The notes under the pieces were generated by a model. It made no database searches. It saw only the letters and a program-made list of their open reading frames with translations, and was not told the origin of the DNA. A DNA stretch of 64,000 nt from Mesorhizobium huakuii. GTDB lineage: Bacteria; Pseudomonadota; Alphaproteobacteria; Rhizobiales; Rhizobiaceae. Below, one piece after another: positions 35,081-45,054 of this stretch. Positions within the stretch are counted from its first letter, which is position 1; each line of letters starts with the position of its first letter. A program made the position numbers and the translations under genes. The DNA lies in contig NZ_CP050296.1 of the NCBI RefSeq assembly GCF_014189455.1, positions 868,001 through 932,000 of the forward strand. The letters are read 5' to 3'.

Positions 35081-36610
35081 GGAGCGTTGCCTGTGGAACG
35101 CAGTGCGCTGATCGTCGCCAGATATTCTATGAAGTGTCGTGGGCAACCACCCAATGCCAGCCGATAGAGCCTCAGGGCCTCGTCGTCACGGCGCTGCAGC
35201 CTTTGGAACTCCGCCGCGTAGAAATTGGCCTCGCAGACCTGCCCGTTCCTGATGGTCTCGTGTGGATTCTCGGCTGCCGCCAAGACCGCTTCCGGCGTCT
35301 GCTCCCCCAACAGCATGCGCACCACCGGCGCCGGCCATTGCGTCATGTCGAGCTTGGCGTCGTGCAGAATACTCGGCTGTCCGTTGTGGCGCCGAGCAAG
35401 ATCCGCCCAGATTGCGTAATACGAATCCTGAGGGCGCATCGCCGCCCCTCTTTCGAAATCGTCCTGAGCACTGATCGGAGACGGGAAATAGAAGCTGGCT
35501 ATGCCGCGGCTAAGATAAAAACGGGCAAATTTTCGATCCAGACGAACAGCTTTGCTATAGTCGGCAAAAGCCCCGACATAGTCGGTCCTGTACATGTCGG
35601 CGTCACCCAAAGATGCGTAAGCATCGGCATAATTCGGCGAATAGCGCAATGCGCCGTAACAGTCATCCATCGCCCTGTTATATTTTGACTTGTATATCCA
35701 GGCATCGCAGCGCCCAAGGTAGGCGGCGGCATCACCAGGATCGATGCTGAGCGCGTGATCATAGTCCGCGATAGCCTGGTCATATTTGCCTTTGTGGCCC
35801 CAGGCAGCAGCGCGGCTCCGATAGACCCCGGCATAGAAGGGGTCCATCACCATCGCGATATTGTAGTCGGCAATGGCGCGATCGTAGTCATCCTTGGCGG
35901 CCCAGGCGAGACCCCTGTTATCGTAGGCTTTCACATAGCCGGGATTGATGGCTATGGCATGATCATAGTCGCCAAGAGCCAGGTCGTACTCACCCTTGTC
36001 GGACCAGATCCGACCGCGATTGTTCAACGCCTCGGCATAGTCCGGATCGAGGTCGATCGCCTGGTTGATGTCGGCGATCGCTCGATCCGTATCACCCGTC
36101 TGGGACCAAAGCAGACCGCGGTTGTTATAGCCGACGGCATTTTTTCGGATCGAGGCCGATGGCCTGATCGTATTCGGCGATGGCTCGTTTGTAGAATGCC
36201 TTATCGGCCCATGCATCCGCGCGATCCCGATAGATCGCCGCATTGCCGGGATCGAGCCTGATTGCTTCGTCATAATCCGCGATGGCGCGGTTGTTATCGC
36301 GCTTCTTGAGCCAAAACCACGCCCGCTGGCGAAAGGCGCCGCTGTTGCCGGGATCGAGTGCGATCGCTCGGCCCAGACCAGCGATGGCGCGATCATGTTC
36401 GCGGTTGATGTCCAACAGGGCCGCGCGCATCGAGTAGGCCTTGGCTCGCTCGCCGGCGGAGGCGCCCTTATCCTCCAGCAAACGCGTGCATTCGGAGATT
36501 CTTATCTCGGCATTGAACCTGTCATTGCCACAATCGTTCGGCTCAGCGGCCATGGCGGGAAGACTGAATGCATGCAGGGCCATCAGGCAAGCAAGATAGC
36601 CCCGCACCAT
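35077..36610 (-). pseudogene. Secreted TPR-repeat protein, frameshifted (TPR1)
   Basis: If one base is removed the gene encodes 510 residues: a signal peptide (ends AMAA), then about eight 34-residue tetratricopeptide units of the form AIADYDQAIxLDP. A conserved C-terminal domain (DAKLDMTQWPAPVVRMLLGEQTPE, CEANFYAAEFQRLQ, YRLALGGCPRHFIEYLA) follows. The frame shifts at a run of six A (36140-36145); five A would restore LDPKNAVGYNNRG. It is a paralogue of the gene at 36831 and is likely periplasmic, a protein-interaction scaffold. Sequencing error is possible. Confidence 0.75.
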
Positions 36611-36830
36611 TTCGACCACCCCAATCGATGAACTTCACGTCAGACAATTCGTGAAACGACTGTGAACCGGCAATATCCATGCCGTCTCGTTCAGGCAAAT
36701 TGTTGACCCAATCAAGTCGAGAAATGGATCAAATTGTCGGCTGCGCCAAACAGCCGACATCCAGCCGTCGCCGCCGTGCCGAGCGCGAACAGCACTGCCG
36801 CGGCGGCCAGACCGGAGCACCACCGGAACG

Positions 36831-38812
36831 TCACGGCGCCCTGCCCATGACGCGCAGCGCGTTGGTGGCGGCGGTATACTCAATGAAATCCCGAGGACAG
36901 CCGCTCAGGGCCAACCGGTAGAGCCGCAGGGCCTCATCGTCGTGGTGCTGCAGCCGCAGGAACTCCGCCGTGTAGAAATTCGCCTCGCAGACCTGCTCGC
37001 TTTTCTTCGTCGCGTCCGGATTGTCGGCGGCCAGCAGCGTGGCCTCCGGCGTCTGCTGGCCGAGCAGCAGGCGAACCACCGCCGCCGGCCATTTGGTCAT
37101 GTCGAGCTTGGCGTCCGCAAGGATGCTGGGCTGCCCGTTGCGCCGCCGCGCAAGGTCGAGCCAGATCGCATGGTAGGAATCCCCGGGCTTGATCTCGGCC
37201 GCCTGGTCGAAGTCGGCCTGTGCCTTGGCGGGCAGGCCGAAATAGAAGCTGACGATGCCGCGGTCCTGATATGCGCTTGCATTTTTCGGGCTGAGGCGGA
37301 TCGCTTCATCGTAATCGGCCAGGGCGCCGGCATAGTCGGCCTTGTAGACCATCGCCAAGCCGTGCGTGTCGTAGGCACGGGCGCTTTTGGGTCCGATGCG
37401 GATCGCCTGATCCAGATCGGCGATGGCCTTGGTATAGTCCGCCTTGTAGATCCAGCTGCGGCCCCGGCTGACATAGGCGCCGGCATCCTCCGGGTCGCGA
37501 CTGATCGCCTGGTCGAAGTCGGCTATTGCGTAGTCGAACAGGCCCTTGCGGTTCCAGGCATCGCCCCGGTTCCGGTAGGCGCTGACAAATCCGGCGTCGG
37601 TCAGGATCGCCATATTGTAGTCGGCGATGGCAAGGTCGTACTGGTTCCTGGCCATCCGCACGAGCCCCCTGCCATTATAGGCCTGCGCGTATTTCGGATC
37701 GATGGTCACGGCTTGGTCGTAGGCCGATATGGCACGGTCAAGGTCGCCCTTATCCCACCACGCCAAACCGAGATTGTCATAAGCCAGCACATAGTTGGGA
37801 TCGAGGGCGGTCGCTTTGACATAGTCAACGATGGCGCGGTCGACATCATGTTTCCGCGCCCACATCCAGCCGCGGCTGTTGTAAGCCACCGCGTCGTTCG
37901 GAGCGACGGCGATCGCCTGATCGTAATTCGCGATGGCACGGTCGTAGTCCCGTCTACGCTCCCAGACCTTGGCGCGGTTGCGGAAAGTCTCGGCATCGCT
38001 GGGGTCGATCCTGAGGCCTCGTCGTAGTCTGCCATGGCGCGATCGGTGTCGCCCCGCTTGACCCAGGCGTCGGCGCGCCAGCGATAGGCATCGACATGCT
38101 TCGCGTCGAGGCTGATCGCCTGGCTGTAGTCCGCTATGGCGCGTTCCGGATTGCCCTTGGAGGTCCAGGCCAGTCCAAGGTTGAAATACTGGTCGGGATT
38201 CTCGGGATCGAGAAACACCGCCTGGCTGTAGCTGGTGATGGCGCTGTCATAGTCGCCCTTGCGCAGATACGCATTGCCGAGAAGGTTGTAGACATCGCTG
38301 GTTTGCGGTTCGAGACCGATCGCCTTTTTGAAATCGGCGATCGCGCGGTCTTCGTCGCGCTTCTGGCTGTGCCAGATCAGGCCTCGGTTGCCATATGCGA
38401 GAGCGAATTGCGGATTGAGCTCTATCGCCCTGCTGTAGTCGGCGAGCGCCCGGTCATAGTCCTTCTTGTGGCTCCAGGTCAGGCCACGATTGTTGAGGGC
38501 ATCGGCGTCCTTGGGATCGAGTTCGATCGCCTTGTCGTAATCCGACAGGGCGCGATCATATTCGCCGGCCGCGTCCAACGCGTTGCCGCGATCGAAATAG
38601 GCAATTTCCCGATCGCTTGCCGAGGTCGCCTTGTCCTCAATCACATTGGTGCAGGCGACGATCCGGTTGGGCGGTGCAAGCTTGTCATTGGCGCAGACAT
38701 CCATACGGCTGTCGGCAGCCAGGGCGGGAGCGCCGAGCGACAGCAGGATGGCCAGACCCGCGAGAGGTTGCCGCGCCTTTACAATCGATCGCAGGAATCT
38801 GGGAAGCATCAT
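36831..38812 (-). pseudogene. Secreted TPR-repeat protein, frameshifted (TPR2)
   Basis: The restored protein is 660 residues with a signal peptide (GAPALAADS), about twelve TPR units and the same C-terminal domain as TPR1 (DAKLDMTKWPAAVVRLLLGQQTPE, CEANFYTAEFLRLQ). Near 38016 the frame breaks after ADYDEA; adding one C to GAGGCCTCAGG restores EALRIDPSDAETFRNRA. No enzymatic motif is present. It is upstream of TPR1 on the same strand with 220 bases between, a tandem duplicate extended by extra repeats. Confidence 0.75.
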
Positions 38813-38982
38813 GTCAGCAGTTTTGAAGCACAATTGCCGGTTGTTGGCCCTCTACCGACTTGATCAGGCAAATTCCTGATCGCCGCAAGTCACCGCAAAA
38901 AGAAATGCGCTCAGCCAGGCCCGGTTCCACGCCCGTGCGTCCCGGCCAGATGTTCATCCGATCGCGCATAGCGCGATGGCTG

Positions 38983-39007
38983 GCCGGCTCCCCCGTCGGG
39001 AGCCGGC
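38983..39007 (-). terminator. Hairpin downstream of the old-yellow-enzyme gene
   Basis: Perfect 10-base arms GCCGGCTCCC and GGGAGCCGGC around a 5-base loop, 32 bases after the stop on the minus strand. A second small hairpin (ATCGCGC/GCGCGAT) is at 38961-38977. No T-tract. Confidence 0.5.
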
Positions 39008-39039
39008 TGCCTTGTGGGTAGGCTACTTGGGAGAGCGGC

Positions 39040-40155
39040 TTAGGCCGCCGTCGGATAATCCGTATAGCCCTTGGCGTCGCCGCCATAGAACGTCGTCTTG
39101 TCCGGATCGTTCAGTCCGGCGTTCCGCTTCAGCCTGCTGACGAGGTCGGGATTGGCGATAAACAACTTGCCGAACGCGACAAGGTCGGCATAGCCGTCCC
39201 CGACAGCCTTTTCGGCCAGTTCCTTGTCATAGCCATTGTTCACCAGCCAGGCGCCGTTTCCTCCGGCCTTGTGATAGGCGGCCTTCAGTTCTTCGTAGTC
39301 GAACGGCCTGTCGCCCTGGCTGAAGTCGCGGGCGCCGCCGGTCGCGCCTTCGACGATATGGACGTACGCCAGGCCACGGCTGCCCAGGCCCGCCACCGCA
39401 TGGTTGAACAGCGGCTGCGGATCGGCATCCGAAGTGTCGTTGGCGGGTGTCACCGGCGACAGCCTGATCCCGGTCCTGCCGGCGCCAACGGCGCCCGTGA
39501 CCGCGTCGACCACCTCGAACAGGAATCGCGTCCGGTTCTCGATGGAGCCGCCATAATTATCGGTGCGATGGTTGGTGCCCGAGCGCAGGAACTGGTCGAT
39601 GAGATAGCCATTGGCGCCATGGATCTCGACGCCGTCGAAACCCGCTACCTCGATCGCCGCCTTGGCGGCGCGGCGGAAATCCTCGACGATGCCGGGAAGT
39701 TCGGCGGCATCGAGCGCGCGCGGTTCGGAGGTCTCGGCGAACTCGCCGCTGCCATCCGGCTTGACCAGGAAAGTCTTGGAGTTTGCCCTGATCGCCGACG
39801 GCGCCACCGGCTTGCCGCCGCCGGGCTGCAACGTGGTGTGCGAGATGCGTCCGACATGCCAGAGCTGCACCACGATCTTGCCGCCGGCCTTGTGAACGGC
39901 GTCGGTGACACGCTTCCAGCCGGCAAGCTGATCCGCGCCATAGAGGCCGGGCACGTTGGCGTAGCCCTGGCCCTGATGGCTGATGGCGGTGGCTTCGGTC
40001 ACGATAAGCCCGGCCGTGGCGCGCTGGCCGTAGTAGGTCACCGAGAGGTCGCCGGGCACGGCATTGGGCGAGCGATTGCGCGTCAGCGGCGCCATGACGA
40101 TGCGGTTCGCCAGCGCAAGATCGCCGGCCCGCAGGGGATCAAAGAGGGTAGCCAT
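39040..40155 (-). CDS. Old yellow enzyme family alkene reductase (NemA-like)
   Basis: A 371-residue FMN- and NAD(P)H-dependent ene-reductase. MAPLTRNR (21-28) lines the flavin site, VQLWHVGR is at 96-103, and His179, Asn182 and Tyr184 in HGANGY bind and protonate the substrate. It reduces activated C=C bonds or nitro groups of electrophiles. AAAGG precedes the ATG. The ArsR gene 43 bases upstream on the same strand probably represses it and responds to the same compounds. Confidence 0.93.
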   Translation of the reverse strand: MATLFDPLRAGDLALANRIVMAPLTRNRSPNAVPGDLSVTYYGQRATAGLIVTEATAISHQGQGYANVPGLYGADQLAGWKRVTDAVHKAGGKIVVQLWHVGRISHTTLQPGGGKPVAPSAIRANSKTFLVKPDGSGEFAETSEPRALDAAELPGIVEDFRRAAKAAIEVAGFDGVEIHGANGYLIDQFLRSGTNHRTDNYGGSIENRTRFLFEVVDAVTGAVGAGRTGIRLSPVTPANDTSDADPQPLFNHAVAGLGSRGLAYVHIVEGATGGARDFSQGDRPFDYEELKAAYHKAGGNGAWLVNNGYDKELAEKAVGDGYADLVAFGKLFIANPDLVSRLKRNAGLNDPDKTTFYGGDAKGYTDYPTAA

Positions 40156-40198
40156 GAGAAATGCCTTTCATGCATTCGGGGGAGGATGGGGAGGATCG

Positions 40199-40489
40199 TC
40201 AGAGATCGGACAAGGCGGCCTGGAAGGCGGCGATGGTTTCTTCGTTGCGCTTGTAGAACACCCATTGGCCGACCCGCCGCGTCGTCACGAGGTCAGCCGA
40301 CGCCAGCGTCGCCAGATGCGCCGAGACGCTGGACTGCGCCAGGCCGCGATGGTCGAACTGGCTGGCGCAGACGCCCATTTCGAGCGGATGCGCCTGCGCG
40401 GCGAAGTGCTGTTCAGGCTCCTTCAGCCACGCCAGGACATCGCGTCGAAACGGATGCGCCAGCGCCTTCAATATGATGTCGTGGTCCAT
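40199..40489 (-). CDS. ArsR-family regulator of the alkene reductase
   Basis: A 96-residue winged-helix repressor with LKALAHPFRRDVLAWL and SSVSAHLATLASADLV. One Cys (MGVCASQFD) lies ahead of the recognition helix; a reactive thiol there could sense electrophiles, as NemR does by another fold, but this is inference. ATG 40489 has GAGG at proper distance; the GTG two codons upstream is part of that site. It heads a two-gene unit with the old yellow enzyme. Confidence 0.85.
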   Translation of the reverse strand: MDHDIILKALAHPFRRDVLAWLKEPEQHFAAQAHPLEMGVCASQFDHRGLAQSSVSAHLATLASADLVTTRRVGQWVFYKRNEETIAAFQAALSDL

Positions 40490-40693
40490 CTTCACCTCGC
40501 ATCGATCTCAACCGATATATAGATCGGGTGAAGACGATATGGCAGGAAATCCATGCCATTTTTCGGGGTGATCTTAGAAAGCCGCTATCCTGTATGGCGC
40601 AGAATCTGAATGTGCGCCGCAGCGAACGAGAATGGAAAAGGCTGCGTCTGTTCGAGCGCTGCCAGACCGTAAGGCACGTTGGCAGCAGGCGGG

Positions 40694-41272
40694 CTAAATA
40701 ACTCCCGCATAGGTGCGGAGACGGCTCACAGTCTTTGGCAGACCCTGCATCTCCAGCATATCCAGATACTCGGAAACCGTTTTCGGTGGATTCTTGAGAC
40801 GGAGACGGCATCGCTGTGCTGACATCAGAACAGCGGCATCATTGATCCCGAACTGATTGAAGATGAACTCGTCGGGATGGATCAGATCCAACAGGTACTT
40901 GTCGAGAACCGGCTTAGGGAAGTCCTTCAGATTGAAAGTGACAATGGCATCGGCTGCCGAAACGATAGCTGCTGCCCGGACATGCCGGTCATTTTCATCG
41001 GGGAGTGTCAAACTTGGTATCAGTTCCTGATAGCCTTCGACCAGGCAATCCGGCACGGAGCGGTTCATCAGGTCGCGCGTCCTCGCTATCTGCTCCGGCT
41101 TAAGGTCTGGCCGGTCTTTAGCGAGGTTCCGCGTCCATTCGTCATGAATATCCTCGGTCCATTTGGCTCGATACAGACTGCCCCCCGCGGCGAGTTCCAG
41201 CAGAAGGTCTCGCAACGGAGCGGGATATAGAACGCAAGCGTCGAGGACAGCGGTGTATGGAGATGTCTTAAT
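40694..41272 (-). CDS. PIN-domain toxin, probable ATT start
   Basis: A PIN-family RNase of about 192 residues. The first acidic residue is in TAVLDACVLYP, which is read only if translation begins near 41272; later ones lie in RTRDL, DENDRHVRAAA and ADAIVTFNLKDFP. No ATG, GTG or TTG exists between the upstream in-frame stop and this motif. An ATT codon at 41272 overlaps the antitoxin stop (TATTAA). The first TTG, at 41215, would lose the active-site Asp. It is paired with the HTH gene just upstream as a toxin-antitoxin unit. Confidence 0.75.
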   Translation of the reverse strand: MKTSPYTAVLDACVLYPAPLRDLLLELAAGGSLYRAKWTEDIHDEWTRNLAKDRPDLKPEQIARTRDLMNRSVPDCLVEGYQELIPSLTLPDENDRHVRAAAIVSAADAIVTFNLKDFPKPVLDKYLLDLIHPDEFIFNQFGINDAAVLMSAQRCRLRLKNPPKTVSEYLDMLEMQGLPKTVSRLRTYAGVI

Positions 41273-41711
41273 AGCCCATCCCCAGTTCCTGAGCCTGCGC
41301 TGCCAACTCCTCCATCACTCTTTTCCGGCCGTCCTCCACGCTGCTCCGATACGTCGCCAGATCGCTAAATTTAACCCGACGATGGGTACCGACCATGTTG
41401 AACGGCAGCTTGCCTTCCTCAAGCAGACGAATGAGGTATGGCCGCGATACGTTGAGGTAGTCGGCAGCTTCCTGCGTCGTGAGTTCGGCGTGAACCGGGA
41501 TTATGGTCACAGCATTCCCTTGGCCCATCTCCGTGAGAAGATGGCAAAGTAGATCGCCGACGCTTTTAGGCAGGCGTAGAGTCTCATTACCCACCTGAAC
41601 GCGCAGTTCGGCGCCCGCATGCTTGCCAAGCGAAAGCTGGCGGCTGGCTTGTGCAGCCAGTTCGGCGTCATCGGCGGATGGCAGAATCGGTCGTTCAAGC
41701 AGCCTGGGCAT
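41268..41711 (-). CDS. Excisionase-type HTH protein, probable antitoxin to the PIN toxin
   Basis: A 147-residue protein with a MerR/excisionase helix-turn-helix in the second half (LTTQEAADYLNVSRPYLIRLLEEGKLPFNMVGTHRR region, about 77-112). The N-terminal part is helical. GGAGG precedes the ATG. The stop overlaps the probable ATT start of the PIN gene, the usual antitoxin-first order. It should neutralise the toxin and repress the pair. Confidence 0.8.
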   Translation of the reverse strand: MPRLLERPILPSADDAELAAQASRQLSLGKHAGAELRVQVGNETLRLPKSVGDLLCHLLTEMGQGNAVTIIPVHAELTTQEAADYLNVSRPYLIRLLEEGKLPFNMVGTHRRVKFSDLATYRSSVEDGRKRVMEELAAQAQELGMGY

Positions 41712-41934
41712 TGTCGGCCTCCATTACTGGGCTGACAGACATTATCCGAAATATCCGAAACAAACGCAATAACCGAAAAGGCTGAAATACGTGAAACGCA
41801 GCATCCCTCACGCCTCTGGAATCCTGCAACCGCCCTCGTCGTCTCGGCCGTTCGTCCTCGCCCGATGACCAGATTCAGCGAGCCAGTCGCCGCTGGCGAG
41901 GTCGCAGCTGAGATCGGCGACGAAGCACTCGCAG

Positions 41935-42633
41935 TCACACGACCGCCAGCACCTTGCCGGTATCGTGCTGACGCACGAAATCCACGCGCTTGCCATCCCA
42001 GTGGTAGCTGTAGTGCCGGCCCTGCACCGGGACGGGGATGACGTCGGGCCAGAAGATGCCGATGCATTGGCCCTCAGGCATGCGCACGCTGTTCCACACC
42101 AGCCCGTCGCTGCCGGCGGCACGAAGTGCTCGCCCTTCCGCCTGCGAGGCGGTGTAATCATCGGGGTCGAGCACGCCGGGCACGGCGTTGACGTCATCGA
42201 GGTCGCGGTCGACGCTGCCGATCAGCACACGAAAGTCAGCCGTCCAGCCCGGATCTTCGCTGGTGGCGCGCATGAAATTCTGGTGGTGGTGGATGGTTTC
42301 GGCCAGCGCCACATCCTCGCTGTCGCCGGCATAATAGAGGCCGTAGCTGCCATCCGAGAAGCGCCCAGGCCGCAGCGTCGAACAATGCACGAACGGCGCC
42401 ATGACGAAGCTGGCGCCGGGGCCGGACACTCGCCTTGCGGCCGTAACCTTGCCGAGGTCGCCGATCTCCAGCCGGATGCGCGGATTGGTCTTCTCCTCCA
42501 CCGAGGCCAGCGCCTCCCAGTCGCGCGGATCGGCAATGTCCTCGAACAGGTCGATCGGCGGATGGATGGAGCGGATGATGCGAAACGTCTGCTGCCAGTG
42601 GACGCGGCGCCGGACCGCGAGCCCACTCACCAT
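41935..42633 (-). CDS. RES-domain toxin
   Basis: A 232-residue protein of the RES family, whose members destroy NAD+ (MbcT, ParT-like). The conserved Arg in GRFSDGSYGLYYAGD, the Glu in ALAETIHHH, and the late Ser region are present; the domain runs about 70-220. ATG 42633 overlaps the antitoxin stop by 7 bases. The longer N-terminus (HWQQTFRIIRSIHPPIDLFEDI) is usual in rhizobial RES toxins. Second gene of a type II toxin-antitoxin operon. Confidence 0.88.
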   Translation of the reverse strand: MVSGLAVRRRVHWQQTFRIIRSIHPPIDLFEDIADPRDWEALASVEEKTNPRIRLEIGDLGKVTAARRVSGPGASFVMAPFVHCSTLRPGRFSDGSYGLYYAGDSEDVALAETIHHHQNFMRATSEDPGWTADFRVLIGSVDRDLDDVNAVPGVLDPDDYTASQAEGRALRAAGSDGLVWNSVRMPEGQCIGIFWPDVIPVPVQGRHYSYHWDGKRVDFVRQHDTGKVLAVV

Positions 42634-43037
42634 GCGCCACGCTCCGCATCGAGCCATTCGCGCATCGCCGCAAGGTCGGAGATTTCACCACGCAGCATCA
42701 GGTCGAGCGCCGACTGGCCGCCGAAAATGGCATTGGGCTTGCGGATCCAGGCATAGCCGCGCGCCGGCTCGGTGAAAAGATAGCGCAGGCCTTTGTGGAT
42801 ACCCATCAGATGCGCCATGCGTGTGCGCAGGTCGCGGTCGATCCGGCCGATGCCGCCCTCCTTCCAACGCGCCCAGGTGCGCGCCGACATGCCGCCGAGC
42901 AGGATGCAGGCCTCCAGATCGGTGAGGTTCCACGCCTTGAACAGATTGACCGTGGTACGCGCCAGTGCGCCCGCCTCTTCTTCCGAAATGGCTGACCCAA
43001 CCGTGGCCGGCGTGGTGACGATGGACTGAAGCTGCAT
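42627..43037 (-). CDS. Xre/MbcA/ParS-type antitoxin
   Basis: A 136-residue antitoxin with an Xre-like N-terminal domain (LTDLEACILLGGMSARTWARWKEG) and the ParS/MbcA toxin-binding domain (MAHLMGIHKGLRYLF, NAIFGGQSALDLMLRGEISDL). The C-terminal segment normally plugs the toxin active site. AGAGG lies 8 bases before ATG 43037; a GTG three codons upstream is less likely. It precedes and overlaps the RES gene. Confidence 0.88.
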   Translation of the reverse strand: MQLQSIVTTPATVGSAISEEEAGALARTTVNLFKAWNLTDLEACILLGGMSARTWARWKEGGIGRIDRDLRTRMAHLMGIHKGLRYLFTEPARGYAWIRKPNAIFGGQSALDLMLRGEISDLAAMREWLDAERGAW

Positions 43038-43103
43038 GTTGCTCACCTCTGCTATTGGCAGAGATATAGCATGTATTTGCCAATTGGCAAGAAGCGCTGA
43101 AAA

Positions 43104-43451
43104 TCAGGCTTCTGGAATGGCAGCGTCGCGAGGCAGGATTCCGCACCGCTCCTTTGCATAATCCCAAGCGGAAAAAGGCGGATCGACCCGTCGCCCGGGC
43201 GGTGTCTTGATGAACGGATCCAGGCCAAACAGACTGTATGTCTCAAACCGCTGTTCGGCAGTTGCTCCCGGTTTGAAAGCATTTTCCAGTTCGCCGTCGA
43301 CTATGGCACGGCAGTGCGCCACCGCCTCATCATAGGTTGCGAATTGTCCGTCCAAATACCGATGGCTCTCGTCACGATAATGGAAATTATCGTCGACAAA
43401 GACTTGGTAGAGACTCTCGTCGGGCTCTGACTTTTCCAGCTTCCGGCTCAT
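43104..43451 (-). CDS. Conserved hypothetical protein (115 aa)
   Basis: A soluble protein with a compact pattern: YQVFVDDNFHYRDESHRYLDGQF, TYDEAVAHCRAIVD, then YSLFGLDPFIKTPP and a tail WDYAKERCGILP. I know this pattern from uncharacterised bacterial proteins but cannot name a function. The start is uncertain: ATG 43451 lacks a good ribosome site. It lies between the Xre antitoxin and the aldehyde dehydrogenase terminator, without a partner. Confidence 0.6.
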   Translation of the reverse strand: MSRKLEKSEPDESLYQVFVDDNFHYRDESHRYLDGQFATYDEAVAHCRAIVDGELENAFKPGATAEQRFETYSLFGLDPFIKTPPGRRVDPPFSAWDYAKERCGILPRDAAIPEA

Positions 43452-43584
43452 CCGCGGTTCGTGTGGAAAACCAAGAATTTCCGCGACACCATCATAAATG
43501 CTCGGCAGTTGGCCGCAAGCAAAGTTCGATAAAGCCGCCACGTCAATTCCTAGATGGCGGCCTCGGATGCCAAACAGATGAAGT

Positions 43585-43606
43585 GGGCCGGCACTACCGC
43601 CGGCCC
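43585..43606 (-). terminator. Hairpin after the aldehyde dehydrogenase gene
   Basis: Perfect 8-base arms GGGCCGGC and GCCGGCCC with a 6-base loop, 14 bases after the stop on the minus strand. No T-tract. Confidence 0.5.
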
Positions 43607-43620
43607 GAACCGCGTCGCGC

Positions 43621-45054
43621 CTACTCCGCCGCCTCGTACCCCGCGATGCCCTTGATCTCGAGGAAATCCTCGAGGCCATACTCGGCGTATTCGCGGCCGT
43701 TGCCCGACTGCTTGTAGCCGCCGAAGGGCAGGCCGGCGTCCCAGGTCGGGTAGTTGATGTAGACATTGCCCGAGCGCATGCGTGCCGCCACGTCGCGCGC
43801 CTTCTGGATGTCCTTGGCCTGGATGTAGGAGGCCAGGCCGTAGACAGTGTCGTTGGCCTGCTCGACCGCCTGTTCGACCGTGTCGTAGGGCAGGATCGCC
43901 AGCACCGGCCCGAAGATTTCCTCGCGCGCGATGCGCATGTCGTGCGTGACGTCGGCGAACACGGTCGGCCTGATGTAATAGCCGCGGTTGAGTTCGGCCG
44001 GGCGGCCGGGGCCGCCGGCGACCAGCGTCGCACCTTCGTCGATGCCGGCCTGGATCAGGTCCTGGATCTTGTCGAACTGGACCTGGCTGACGACAGGGCC
44101 AAGCTTGGTGTTGGCGCCGTCGGCCGGCCCGACCACGAACTTCTCCGCTGCCGCCTTCGCATAGCCCGCCGCTTCGTCGTGACGGTCGCGCGGTACGAAC
44201 ATGCGGGTTGGCGCGTTGCAGGACTGGCCGCTATTGCTGAAGCAGCCGGCGACGCCCTTGGTGACGGCGGTGGCCAGGTCGACATCCGGGAACAGGATGT
44301 TGGCCGACTTGCCGCCCAGCTCCTGGTGCACGCGCTTGACCGTGTCGGCGGCGGCCTTGGCCACCAATATGCCGGCCCGGGTCGAACCGGTGAACGACAT
44401 CATGTCGACGTCGGGATGGCTGGACAGTGCCTGGCCGACGCCGGGGCCGTCACCGTTGACGAGGTTGAACACGCCCTTCGGCACGCCGGCCTCGTCGATG
44501 ATCTCGGCGAAGATGATGGCGTCGAGCGGCGCGATCTCGGACGGCTTCAGCACCATGGTGCAGCCGGCGGCGAGCGCGGGACCCACCTTGCAGGTGATCT
44601 GGTTCAACGGCCAGTTCCACGGCGTGATCAGGCCAACGACGCCGATCGGCTCCTTGGCGATCAGCGCGCTGCCCTTGACGTGGCGGAACTGGAAAGTCTT
44701 GAGCACTTCCGCCATCTTGGCCAGATGCGCCAGACCAATGCCGACCTGGCTGTCGAGCGCCATCTGGCGCGGCGCGCCCATCTCGCGCGACACGGCAAGC
44801 GCCAGGTCCTTGCTGCGCTTCTTGTAGACGGCGATGATGCGGCTCAGGATATCGAGGCGCTCTTCCACCGAAGTGAAGCCGAATGTTTGGAAAGCGCGCT
44901 TGGCGGCGGCCACCGCCTTGTCGACATCGGCCTTGGAGCCGAGCGAGATCTGCGCGAAGGCATCCTCGTTCGACGGATCGATGACATCGAGCGTGTTGGG
45001 CACAACAGGATCGACCCACGCACCATCGATATAGAACTGCAAATTGTGTGACAT
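43621..45054 (-). CDS. NAD(P)-dependent aldehyde dehydrogenase
   Basis: A 477-residue ALDH. The general base is Glu245 in ELGGKS, the nucleophile Cys279 in SGQSCNAPTR, and Asn147 in PWNWPL stabilises the oxyanion; FTGSTRAG binds cofactor. The length is that of the typical superfamily. AAGGAG precedes the ATG. It oxidises an aldehyde to an acid in the cytosol; the aldehyde is not predictable. Monocistronic. Confidence 0.93.
   Translation of the reverse strand: MSHNLQFYIDGAWVDPVVPNTLDVIDPSNEDAFAQISLGSKADVDKAVAAAKRAFQTFGFTSVEERLDILSRIIAVYKKRSKDLALAVSREMGAPRQMALDSQVGIGLAHLAKMAEVLKTFQFRHVKGSALIAKEPIGVVGLITPWNWPLNQITCKVGPALAAGCTMVLKPSEIAPLDAIIFAEIIDEAGVPKGVFNLVNGDGPGVGQALSSHPDVDMMSFTGSTRAGILVAKAAADTVKRVHQELGGKSANILFPDVDLATAVTKGVAGCFSNSGQSCNAPTRMFVPRDRHDEAAGYAKAAAEKFVVGPADGANTKLGPVVSQVQFDKIQDLIQAGIDEGATLVAGGPGRPAELNRGYYIRPTVFADVTHDMRIAREEIFGPVLAILPYDTVEQAVEQANDTVYGLASYIQAKDIQKARDVAARMRSGNVYINYPTWDAGLPFGGYKQSGNGREYAEYGLEDFLEIKGIAGYEAAE

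Noticed and set aside
42806..43000. Extra small frames over the Xre antitoxin
   Set aside because: Arg-rich shadows of a gene with clear antitoxin domains.
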